Positions 54,588-62,892 of a DNA stretch of 64,000 nucleotides are shown piece after piece. Origin of the DNA: CAZOJJ01 sp964580105 (GTDB lineage: Bacteria > Bacteroidota > Rhodothermia > Rhodothermales > Rubricoccaceae); contig CAZOJJ010000011.1 of the NCBI GenBank assembly GCA_964580105.1, positions 1-64,000 of the forward strand. Direction: 5' to 3'. A program made the translations under genes and the position numbers. The notes beneath the pieces are model-generated. The model was not told where the DNA came from. It made no database searches and saw nothing but the letters and a program-made list of their open reading frames with translations. Position 1 is the first letter of the stretch; each line of letters opens with the position of its first letter.

Positions 54588-55031
54588 TCACGCGGCCAGC
54601 CGGGTCTCGACGTGCATCTCGGCGTGGAGCGTGCGGTGGACGGGGCAGCGGTCGGCGATCTCCAGCAGCCGTGCCCGCTGGGCCGCGTCGAGCTCGCCGT
54701 CGAGGACGATCTCGCGGGTGAGCCGGTCGATCTTGCCGACCGTGGTCTCGCACGCGCGGCAGTCCTCGGCGTGGATGCGGTCGTGCGCGACGCGGGCAGT
54801 GGCGGACCGGAGCGGCCACCCCTTCCGCCCGGCGTACGTCGTGAGCGTCATCGTGGTGCAGGCGGCGAGGGCGGCGGCGAGGAGGTCGTACGGCGTCGGC
54901 CCGGCCTCCGTCCCGCCCATCGCGGCGGGCTCGTCGGCGACGAGGCGGTGGCCGCGGGCGTGGATCGCGGTGCGGAAGCCGCCCGCCTCGGTCGTGGCCG
55001 TGACCGTGGGGTCGTCGTAGACGGTGGGCAT
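54588..55031 (-). CDS. OsmC family protein
   Basis: Thiol peroxidase/hydroperoxide-reductase fold, 147 residues from the ATG at 55031 (MPTVYDDPTVTATTEAGGF). An earlier ATG at 55124 would add an Arg-rich 31-residue leader not typical of the family. Recognisable segments: HRLVADEPAAMGGTEAGPTPYDLLAAALAACTTMTLTTYA with the first cysteine, and the second cysteine in ADRCPVHRTL, both needed for peroxide reduction. An additional CRAC occurs in the middle. It is upstream of egtB on the same strand, consistent with a redox-protection group. Confidence 0.88.
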   Translation of the reverse strand: MPTVYDDPTVTATTEAGGFRTAIHARGHRLVADEPAAMGGTEAGPTPYDLLAAALAACTTMTLTTYAGRKGWPLRSATARVAHDRIHAEDCRACETTVGKIDRLTREIVLDGELDAAQRARLLEIADRCPVHRTLHAEMHVETRLAA

Positions 55032-55263
55032 CCGGTCCGCCTCGGCCGGGCGTGGCCCGAGGCGGGCGAACCGGGCCGAGAGGCGACGGCGGTGGGCAGC
55101 GAGGGACGAGTGGGGCTGGGGCATGGCGGTGGGGGCTGATCGAGGAAGGTAGAGGGCGGCGCGCAACCGGGCCGCCTCGGATTCCGGTACGCGGCATCTT
55201 GCCGATACGGGGCGCTATTTTCCTAGCACCGCCGTTCCTCCTCCTGATCCCTCGCCTCCCCCC

Positions 55264-58200
55264 ATGCGCCTGCTTGCCCTGCTGGCCGCCGCCTTCGTCC
55301 TTCTTGCCGTCCGACCGGGCGCGGCGCAGGACGGCGCGGACGACCGCATCTTCCCCTACCAATACCACGTCCGCGACCTCGACAACGGCCTCCGCGTCAT
55401 CGTCATCCCGACGGACTACCCGAACATCGTCTCCCTCCAGATCCCCGTCGCCACCGGCTCCCGCAACGAGGTCGAGGAGGGCAAGAGCGGCTTCGCCCAC
55501 TTCTTCGAGCACATGATGTTCAGGGGGACCGAGAACGTCTCCGCCGAGGAATACAACGCGCTCCTCAAGAACGCCGGCGCCGACGACAACGCCTACACCA
55601 CCGACGACCGCACCGTCTACACGACGACGTTCTCGAAGGAGGACCTGGAGGCCATCCTCCGCCTCCACGCCGACCGCTTCCAGCACCTCGCCTACTCCGA
55701 GGCCGTCTTCCGCACGGAGGCGCAGGCCGTCCTCGGCGAGTACAACAAGAACAGCGCGAACCCGATCTCGAAGCTGTTCGAGACGATGCGCGGCACGGCC
55801 TTCACGACGCACACCTATCGGCACACCACGATGGGCTTCCTCGAAGACATCGAGGCGATGCCCGACCAGTACGACTACAGCCGCGAGTTCTTCCGCCGCT
55901 ACTACCGTCCCGAGAACACGACGCTGATCGTCTCGGGGGACGTCGAGCCGGACGCGGTCTTCGCGCTGGTCGAGCGCTACTGGAGCGACTGGGCGCCGGG
56001 CTTCGAGCCGGTGCCGGTGCCCGAGGAGCCCCCGCCGAGCGGGCCGCTCTACGCCCACGTCGCCTGGGAGACGCCGACGCTGCCGTGGGTGGCCGTGATG
56101 TTCCGAGGCCCCGCCGCGTATCCGACGGCCGACAACCCGGCGGCCGGCGACATGCAGGCGCTCGACGTACTCGCCCGCTATGCCTTCTCGTCGTCGAGCC
56201 CCCTCTACCAGCGCCTCGTCGTCGAGGAGCAGAAGGCCGACCAGCTCTTCGCCTACTTCCCCGACGCCCGCGACCCCGCGCTCGTCGGCGTGCTGGCGCG
56301 CGTGCCCGACCCGGCCGACCTCGGCGACGTCCGCGACGCCATCCAGCAGACGCTGGCCGACCTGCGCACGACGGCGCCCGACGCAGGCCGCATCGCCGAG
56401 ATCAAGAGCGCGCTCAAGTACGGGTTCGCCGCCCGCCTCGACAACTCCGAGGCCATCGCCGGCGCGGTCGTCTCCTACGTCGCCGCGACGCGGGATGTGG
56501 AGACGCTCAACGAGGTCTACCGTGCCTACGACGCCATCACCCCTGCCGACGTCCAGCGCGTCGCCCAGACCTACTTCACCGACCGGGGCCTGGTCGTGAC
56601 GACGCTCGCGCACGGCGAGCTGGCGGGCGCCGCCGCCGAGACGGGCTCGGTGGACGACCGCCTCCGCAGCGACGCCACGCGCGTGGACGCGCCGAGCGGG
56701 CCGGTGGCGATCCCCCGCCGCACGCCCTCGGGCGACGGGCCCACCCCGCAGTTCGAGGAGCTGGTCCAGACGTCCGCCTCGCCGCTCGTGGACCTCCGCT
56801 TCCTCTTCGCCCACGGCCCGGCCGACGACCCCGCGGGCAAGGAGGGCCTCGCCACCCTCACCGCGAGGATGGTAGCCGACGCCGGCAGCGAGGCGATGCC
56901 CTACGCCGACATCCAGCGCGCCCTCTATCCGATGGCCGCAGGCTTCGGGGTCCGGCTCGACAAGGAGATGACCGTCTTCGGCGGGACCGTCCACCGCGAC
57001 AACCTGGAGCGCTACTACGACGTGATCGGCGGGCAGCTGCTCGACCCGGGCTTTCGCGAGGAGGACTTCCAGCGCGTCAAGACCAACCTGCTCAACGAGA
57101 TCCGCGTCGGCCTCCGCGCCAACAACGACGAGGAGCTCGGCAAGGAGGTGCTCTACGAGATGATCTACGGGCCGGACCACCCCTACGGCCACCTCAACGC
57201 GGGCCACGCCGAGGCCGTCGAGGCGCTCACGCTCGACGACGTGCGCGCCTTCTACGCCGCGCACTACACGCAGCCGCTCCTGACCGTCGCCGTCGCGGGC
57301 GACGCACCCGAGGCGTTCCTCGACCGGATGCGCGCCGACCTCGCCGAAAACCTGCCGGCGGGCCGCGGGGCCGAGGTCGCCGCGCGATCCGCCCCCCAGG
57401 CGCCGATGCCCGACGGCATGCGGGTCACGCTCGTGGACAAGGACACCCGCGCCACGGCCATCTCGATGGGCTTCCCCATCAACCTCCGCCGGGGCGACCC
57501 CGACTGGATCGCGCTCGACCTCGTGCGGTCCTATTTCGGCGAGCACCGCTCCAGCAACTCGTACCTCTTCCAGCGCATCCGCGAGGTCCGCGGGATGAAC
57601 TACGGCGACTACGCCTACATCGAGTACTACCCGGGCGGGATGTACTCGACGCAGCCCCCGCCCAACGTGGCCCGCCAGCAGCAGATCTTCCAGATCTGGA
57701 TCCGCCCCGTCCCGCCCGAGCAGGCCCACTTCGCCCTCCGCATCGCCACGTACGAGCTCGACCGGCTCGTCCGCGAGGGGATGAGCGAGGCCGACTTCGA
57801 GGCGACGCGCAACTTCCTCACGAAGTACGCGGCCGTGCTGACGGCCAGCCAGGGCCGCGCCCTCGGCTACGCCCTCGACGCCGACTACTACGGCACGCCC
57901 GAGTACGTGCAGTACGTCCGCGACGGCCTCGCCGCGCTCACGCTCGACGACGTGAACCGCGTCATCCGCACCTACCTCGACACCGACGGGATGGCCGTCG
58001 CCGTCATCACGCCGGACGCGGCGGGCCTGGCCGAGCGGCTCGTCGCCGACGCGCCCTCGCCGATGACGTACGCGGCGGAGCCGCCCGCCGACGTCCTCGC
58101 CGAGGACGAGGTCATCGCGGTCTACCCCCTCGGCCTCGACGCCGACGACGTCCGGGTCGTGGAGGTGGAGGACGTGTTCGAGCGACCCGTCTTCGACTGA
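55264..58200 (+). CDS. M16 family metallopeptidase (pitrilysin type), secreted
   Basis: 978 residues with a signal peptide (MRLLALLAAAFVLLAVRPGAAQ). The first M16 half contains the inverted zinc motif H79-F-F-E82-H83 and the third ligand E159 (EAQAVLGEYNKN), so it is catalytic. The second half (~490-930) has the M16C fold without HxxEH (FAHGPADDPAGKEGLATLTARMV, LDPGFREEDFQRVKTNLLNEIR) and then the R/Y-type block (SSNSYLFQRIREVRGMNYGDYAYIEYYPGG). Degrades peptides in the periplasm; true substrates unknown. A TATTTT box lies 48 bases upstream and a strong hairpin follows. Confidence 0.93.
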   Translation: MRLLALLAAAFVLLAVRPGAAQDGADDRIFPYQYHVRDLDNGLRVIVIPTDYPNIVSLQIPVATGSRNEVEEGKSGFAHFFEHMMFRGTENVSAEEYNALLKNAGADDNAYTTDDRTVYTTTFSKEDLEAILRLHADRFQHLAYSEAVFRTEAQAVLGEYNKNSANPISKLFETMRGTAFTTHTYRHTTMGFLEDIEAMPDQYDYSREFFRRYYRPENTTLIVSGDVEPDAVFALVERYWSDWAPGFEPVPVPEEPPPSGPLYAHVAWETPTLPWVAVMFRGPAAYPTADNPAAGDMQALDVLARYAFSSSSPLYQRLVVEEQKADQLFAYFPDARDPALVGVLARVPDPADLGDVRDAIQQTLADLRTTAPDAGRIAEIKSALKYGFAARLDNSEAIAGAVVSYVAATRDVETLNEVYRAYDAITPADVQRVAQTYFTDRGLVVTTLAHGELAGAAAETGSVDDRLRSDATRVDAPSGPVAIPRRTPSGDGPTPQFEELVQTSASPLVDLRFLFAHGPADDPAGKEGLATLTARMVADAGSEAMPYADIQRALYPMAAGFGVRLDKEMTVFGGTVHRDNLERYYDVIGGQLLDPGFREEDFQRVKTNLLNEIRVGLRANNDEELGKEVLYEMIYGPDHPYGHLNAGHAEAVEALTLDDVRAFYAAHYTQPLLTVAVAGDAPEAFLDRMRADLAENLPAGRGAEVAARSAPQAPMPDGMRVTLVDKDTRATAISMGFPINLRRGDPDWIALDLVRSYFGEHRSSNSYLFQRIREVRGMNYGDYAYIEYYPGGMYSTQPPPNVARQQQIFQIWIRPVPPEQAHFALRIATYELDRLVREGMSEADFEATRNFLTKYAAVLTASQGRALGYALDADYYGTPEYVQYVRDGLAALTLDDVNRVIRTYLDTDGMAVAVITPDAAGLAERLVADAPSPMTYAAEPPADVLAEDEVIAVYPLGLDADDVRVVEVEDVFERPVFD

Positions 58201-58228
58201 ACCGACGCGCCTGCGGCCGTACGAGAAG

Positions 58229-58257
58229 CGCCCCGCCTCTCACGGGGAGGCGGGGCG
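58229..58257 (+). terminator. Intrinsic terminator of the M16 peptidase gene
   Basis: An 11-bp stem (58229-58239 with 58247-58257; cgccccgcctc/gaggcggggcg), loop of 7, followed by gattcgt. It starts 28 bases past the stop. The rest of 58258-58481 contains no supported gene. Confidence 0.65.
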
Positions 58258-58481
58258 GATTCGTAGGCTGCGCGCGTGGAAGAGCCGCCGCGGTGTGCCG
58301 GCGGCTCGTTCCCACGGTCGCGTTGGGCGTCTTCGACGCGCTCGTCGGACGCGGCGGTCTGCGGGCGCGCGAGGTCGAGGGCGGATGGCTGCGACAGGGA
58401 GACGTCGTCTGCGTGACGGAGGCTTGAGGGCTCGCCCCGGCCTCCGTTCGTCGGTATTCTCCGATCCCCTCGCTCCCCGCC

Positions 58482-60398
58482 ATGCCCCGCATCAGCGACG
58501 CCAAGATCGACGAAGTCCGCGCCTCGGTTGACCTCGTGGACGTGGTGGGCGACTACGTCCGCCTGAAAAAGCAGGGTGCGCGGTTCGTCGGGCTCTGCCC
58601 GTTCCACAACGAGAAGACCCCATCGTTTTCGGTCGATCCGAACCAGGACCTCTACTACTGTTTCGGCTGCAAGGCCGGCGGCGACCTGTTCAGGTTCGTC
58701 CAGGAGATGGAGGGCGTCGGCTTCCTGGACGCCGTGCGGCTGCTCGCCGACCGGGCGGGCATCGAGATCCCCGAGGAGGACGGAGCCGCCGACCACGCGA
58801 GCGAGAAGGAGGCCATGCTCGCGGCGCTCCGCTTCGCCGCCCGCTACTACTTCGACCGGCTCAAGCACCCCGACGGCCGGCGCGGCCTCGACTACCTCAA
58901 GGAGCGCGGGTTCACGAAGGAGACGATCAAGACGTTCGGCATCGGCTACGCGCCCGACGCGTGGGACGCCCTGCTCAAGGCGGCGACGAAGGCGGGCTTC
59001 AAGCCCGAGGTGCTGGAGGCCGTCGGCCTCGTCAAGCCGCGCCAGAGCGGCGACGGCTACTACGACATCTTCCGCGACCGCGTGATGTTTCCGATCCTCT
59101 CGCCCGTCGGCAAGGTGCTCGGCTTCGGCGGGCGGATCGTTCCGGGCAGCCGCCAGGAGAGCGACGGCTACACGCCCGCGAAATACATCAACTCGCCGGA
59201 GTCCCCCGTGTACCACAAGAGCGAGGTGCTCTACGGGCTCAAGCAGGCCAAGACGGCCATCCGCGCCGAGGAAGAGGCCATCATGGTCGAGGGCTACGCC
59301 GACGTTGCCTCGCTGCATCAGGCCGGGATCAAGAACGTCGTCGCCAGCAGCGGGACGGCCCTGACGCCGGGGCAGGTCCGCCTCCTCGGCCGGTACGCGC
59401 ACACGGTCCTCCTGCTCTACGACGCCGACGCGGCGGGTGTGAACGCGGCGACGAAGGGAATCGAAACGGTTCTCGGCGAAGGGCTGGCGGCCTACGTCGT
59501 GGCGCTGCCCGACGGAGCCGACCCCGACTCGTTCGTCCGCCAGTTCGGCGCCGACGCATTCCGGACGATCCTCCGCGAGGAGCGGCAGGACTTCGTCGGC
59601 TTCCTGGCGCGGCAGGCGCGGCGGGCCGGTGCGCTCTCGACACCCGAGGGCAAGGCCGAGGCCGCCAAGCGCATCCTCGACGCCGTCGCCCTCGTGGCCG
59701 ACCCCATCGCGCAGGACGGGTACGTGCTCCGCGCCGCTACGGAGCTGGGCGTGCCCGACGCCACGCTCCGGCCCCAGCTGCGCGGCCGGCTCCAGGCCCG
59801 GAAGCACCGCGAGAGCCAGCCGCCGACGTTTGCGCCGCCGGACGCGCGCCCGGCCGGGCCGATTTCCGAGGCGGAGCCGCCCGCGCCGGTCGTGATGCGG
59901 CCCGAGGAGGCCGCGCTCCTGCGGCTCATGCTCCAGCACGGCCTCCCGATGATCGAGCACGTCCTGACTCGGATGGCGCTCGACGAGTTCAGCGAGGGGC
60001 TCGTGCGCGACCTCGTCGAACGCTTCATCGCCGCCTACGAGGCCGAGGCGTTCGAGGCCGAGGCGTTCACGGGGGGCGCGCACGGCGAGCCGATCCAGCG
60101 CCTCGCCGCCGAGGTGCTCTCCGAGCGCCACGCGCTCTCGGAAAACTGGCAGCGCCGCATCGGCATCAGCGTCCCCTCCCTGGACGACAAGCCCTACGAC
60201 GCCGCGGACAGCGCTATGCGGCTGCTCAAGCTCGACCGCGTCGAGGAGGCCATCGAGGCGGTCAAGCAGCAGGTCTTCGCGGCGCAGCAGGCGGGGGAGG
60301 ACCTCACCGACCTGCTCCAGCAGCAGACCGACCTCCTCGCGCTGCGGCGGGACATCGAGCGGGGCGCGTTCCTCGGCTGGGGCGACGAAGCGGCGTAG
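58482..60398 (+). CDS. dnaG: DNA primase
   Basis: Makes RNA primers at the replication fork. 638 residues. The N-terminal CHC2 zinc finger has ligands C39, H42, C60, C63 (CPFHNEKTPSFSVDP...YYCFGC). The RNA-polymerase/TOPRIM core follows (ERGFTKETIKTFGIGYAPD, GRIVPGSRQ, VEGYADVASLHQAGI, LLLYDADAAGVNA), then a C-terminal helicase-binding region rich in Glu/Ala with repeated AEAFEAEAF. A TATTCT box lies 27 bases upstream. The gene precedes the gapped 13-bp array and ppk1. Confidence 0.96.
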   Translation: MPRISDAKIDEVRASVDLVDVVGDYVRLKKQGARFVGLCPFHNEKTPSFSVDPNQDLYYCFGCKAGGDLFRFVQEMEGVGFLDAVRLLADRAGIEIPEEDGAADHASEKEAMLAALRFAARYYFDRLKHPDGRRGLDYLKERGFTKETIKTFGIGYAPDAWDALLKAATKAGFKPEVLEAVGLVKPRQSGDGYYDIFRDRVMFPILSPVGKVLGFGGRIVPGSRQESDGYTPAKYINSPESPVYHKSEVLYGLKQAKTAIRAEEEAIMVEGYADVASLHQAGIKNVVASSGTALTPGQVRLLGRYAHTVLLLYDADAAGVNAATKGIETVLGEGLAAYVVALPDGADPDSFVRQFGADAFRTILREERQDFVGFLARQARRAGALSTPEGKAEAAKRILDAVALVADPIAQDGYVLRAATELGVPDATLRPQLRGRLQARKHRESQPPTFAPPDARPAGPISEAEPPAPVVMRPEEAALLRLMLQHGLPMIEHVLTRMALDEFSEGLVRDLVERFIAAYEAEAFEAEAFTGGAHGEPIQRLAAEVLSERHALSENWQRRIGISVPSLDDKPYDAADSAMRLLKLDRVEEAIEAVKQQVFAAQQAGEDLTDLLQQQTDLLALRRDIERGAFLGWGDEAA

Positions 60399-60403
60399 CC
60401 GGC

Positions 60404-60555
60404 ACGGATCCACCCGACGGATCCACCCGNNNNNNNNNNNNNNNNNNNNNNNNNNNNNNNNNNNNNNNNNNNNNNNNNNNNNNNNNNNNNNNNNNNNNNN
60501 NNNNNNNNNNNNNNNNNNNNNNNNNNNNNACGGATCCACCCGACGGATCCACCCG
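60404..60555. repeat. 13-bp tandem repeat interrupted by an assembly gap
   Basis: acggatccacccg repeats twice on each side of 100 N (60404-60429 and 60530-60555). The break falls inside the array, so the true copy number is unknown and probably larger. It lies 5 bases after the dnaG stop and just before the ppk1 promoter region. Confidence 0.95.
60430..60529. other. Assembly gap, 100 N
   Basis: Exactly 100 unresolved bases within the 13-bp tandem repeat, probably a scaffold gap of nominal size. The two flanks cannot be assumed to be the true distance apart. Confidence 0.99.
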
Positions 60556-60596
60556 TTCGTGCGTATGCTTGGCGCGCATCGTCGCTTTTCGGCCGC

Positions 60597-62825
60597 ATGG
60601 AAGTCCCGACCCAACCCGAGGCCCTCACCGACGCCCCCGGCGAGTCCGGCGACGGGGCCGTCGCGCCGACCGACGCCCCGGCGGTGTCCATCCCCCAGGC
60701 GACGAACCCGCAGCCCGTCCCGGATGGGGCGCCGCTCGACCACCCGGCGCTCTACTTCAACCGGGAGCTGTCCTGGCTCGACTTCAACTGGCGCGTCTTT
60801 GCGCAGGCCCTCGACGCGCGCACGCCGCTGCTGGAGCGCGTCCGCTTCGTCGCCATCACGGCGAACAACCTCGACGAGTTCTACCGCAAGCGGATCGGTG
60901 GGCTCAAGCGGCAGCACGCCGCCGGCGTCCGCATCCTCTCGCCCGACGGGCGCACGCCGCGCGAGCAGCTCGACCTCGCGCTCGCGGCCGTCCGCCCCAT
61001 GCAGGCCCGGCTCTCCGACACGTGGGAACGCACGCTCCGCCCACTGCTGGCCCGCGAGGCCGGCGTCGTCATCCGAGACTACCCCTCGCTCTCGGCCGCC
61101 CAGCGCGCCGCGCTCGACAGCCACTTCCGCGCCGCCATCTTCCCGATCCTGACGCCGCTGGCGGTGGACCCGGGGCACCCCTTCCCGTTCATCTCCAACC
61201 TCTCGCTCTCGCTGGCCGTGATGCTCCGGCACCCGGCGCGCGGCACCGAGCACTTCGCCCGCCTGAAGGTGCCGACGAGCCGGGGCCGCTGGTTGCCCGT
61301 TCCGGGCGAAGCGCACCACGTCATCGCCCTCGAAGAGGTCATCCGGCACAACGCCGCCGCGCTCTTCCGCGGGATGGAGGTCATCGGCGTCCACGCCTTC
61401 CGCGTCACGCGCAACGCCGACGTGAGCCGGAACGAGGAGGAGGCCGACGACCTCCTCGCGCTGATCTCCGAGGAGCTGCGCGAGCGGAAGTTCGCCGAGG
61501 TCGTCCGCCTCGAGGTCGAGGCCAGCATGCCCGGGCGCACGCGCGCCATGCTCGTGCGCGAGCTCGACCTGGAGGCCGACGACATCGTCGAGGTGGACGG
61601 CCTGCTCGACCTCGCGGGGCTCGCCGACCTGGCCGACGCGGACCTGCCGGAGCACAAGTACCCCGTCTGGGAGCCGGTCGTGCCCGTGCGTCTCCGCCAC
61701 CAGGGCGAGAGCGAGGACGCCGCCGACGTCTTCGCCGTCATCCGCCGCGGCGACCTCCTCGTACACCACCCGTTCGAGTCGTTCGCCGCCAGTGTGCAGC
61801 GGTTCATCGAGGAAGCCGCCGTGGATCCGGCCGTGCTCGCCATCAAGATGACGTTGTACCGGACGAGCAAGAACTCGCCCATCGTGCGGGCGCTCATCCG
61901 CGCGGCGGAGAACGGGAAGCAGGTGGCCGTGCTGATCGAGGTGAAGGCGCGGTTCGACGAGGAGAACAACATCGAGTGGGCGCAGCAGCTCGAAAAGGCG
62001 GGCGTCCACGTGACGTACGGCCTCGTCGGCCTCAAGACACACGCGAAGACGGCGCTGGTCGTCCGCGAAGAGGGGGACCGCCTCCGGCTCTACTGCCACC
62101 TCGGGACGGGCAACTACAACCCGGCTACGGCCCGGCTCTACACCGACTTCGGCCTGCTCACCTGCCGTGACGACATCGGCACGGACCTCGTCAACCTCTT
62201 CCACTACCTCACCGGGTACGCACCCGAGCAGCACTACGGCACCCTCGTCGTCGCCCCGCGCGACATGCGCGACCGCTTCCTGGCGCTGATCCGCCGCGAG
62301 GTCGAGCACCAGCGCCGCAGCGGCGCCGGGCGCATCATCGCGAAGATGAACGCACTCGACGACCCCATCGTGATCCGGGAGCTCTACCGGGCGTCGCAGG
62401 CGGGCGTGCGGATTGACCTCGTCGTGCGCGGGCACTGCCGGCTCCGGCCGGGCCTGAAGGGGTACTCCGATACGATCCGCGTACGCTCCATCGTCGGCCG
62501 ATTCCTGGAGCACAGCCGCATCTTCCACTTCCACAACGGCGGCCGGCCGGAGACGCTCATCGGCTCGGCCGACTGGCAGCGCCGCAACCTCGAGGACCGC
62601 GTCGAGGTCGTCGTCCCGATCCTCGACGAGGAGATGCAGGGGCGGCTCGTGCGGACGCTGGCGTTCTGCCTCGACGACAACCGCCTCGCGTGGGACCTCC
62701 AGCCCGACGGCCGCTACGTCCAGGCCCGTCCCAGGGAGGGCGAGCCGGAGCGCTCGCTGCACGAGACGCTGATGGCGCGCGCCGTCGCCCGCGCCCAGCA
62801 CGACGACGTGCCGTGGGATCTATAG
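60597..62825 (+). CDS. ppk1: Polyphosphate kinase 1
   Basis: Reversibly polymerises the gamma-phosphate of ATP into polyphosphate. 742 residues. NRELSWLDFNWRVFAQA opens the N domain; the autophosphorylated histidine is H482 (LKTHAKTALVV) and the second phospholipase-D-like histidine is H639 (LEHSRIFHF). VKARFDEENNIEWAQQLEKAGVHVTYGL, THLGTGNYNPATARLYTDFGLLT-type segment and VRGHCRLRPGL are standard. A TATGCTTGG box lies 33 bases upstream. The N-terminal ~55 residues are Pro/Ala-rich and could be untranslated; the ATG at 60597 is the first after the promoter-like box. Confidence 0.95.
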   Translation: MEVPTQPEALTDAPGESGDGAVAPTDAPAVSIPQATNPQPVPDGAPLDHPALYFNRELSWLDFNWRVFAQALDARTPLLERVRFVAITANNLDEFYRKRIGGLKRQHAAGVRILSPDGRTPREQLDLALAAVRPMQARLSDTWERTLRPLLAREAGVVIRDYPSLSAAQRAALDSHFRAAIFPILTPLAVDPGHPFPFISNLSLSLAVMLRHPARGTEHFARLKVPTSRGRWLPVPGEAHHVIALEEVIRHNAAALFRGMEVIGVHAFRVTRNADVSRNEEEADDLLALISEELRERKFAEVVRLEVEASMPGRTRAMLVRELDLEADDIVEVDGLLDLAGLADLADADLPEHKYPVWEPVVPVRLRHQGESEDAADVFAVIRRGDLLVHHPFESFAASVQRFIEEAAVDPAVLAIKMTLYRTSKNSPIVRALIRAAENGKQVAVLIEVKARFDEENNIEWAQQLEKAGVHVTYGLVGLKTHAKTALVVREEGDRLRLYCHLGTGNYNPATARLYTDFGLLTCRDDIGTDLVNLFHYLTGYAPEQHYGTLVVAPRDMRDRFLALIRREVEHQRRSGAGRIIAKMNALDDPIVIRELYRASQAGVRIDLVVRGHCRLRPGLKGYSDTIRVRSIVGRFLEHSRIFHFHNGGRPETLIGSADWQRRNLEDRVEVVVPILDEEMQGRLVRTLAFCLDDNRLAWDLQPDGRYVQARPREGEPERSLHETLMARAVARAQHDDVPWDL

Positions 62826-62867
62826 GTGCGGAGGCGTTCGCTCCCGCTGGGTGGGCGTACGGACGTC

Positions 62868-62892
62868 GGCGGCGGGAAGATCAACCGCCGCC
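62868..62892. terminator. Hairpin between convergent ppk1 and transglycosylase-like gene
   Basis: ggcggcgg (62868-62875) pairs with ccgccgcc (62885-62892), loop of 9; the stop codon of the minus-strand gene lies in the loop. No T-run, so termination is inferred from position. Confidence 0.35.

Noticed and set aside
58258..58481. Small gene between the M16 peptidase terminator and dnaG
   Set aside because: Short open frames exist, but none has a convincing start, conserved pattern or better codon use than noise.
58122..62801. A 1559-codon minus-strand frame across dnaG, the gap and ppk1
   Set aside because: It runs through 100 N and antisense to two clear housekeeping genes, so it is a composition artefact.
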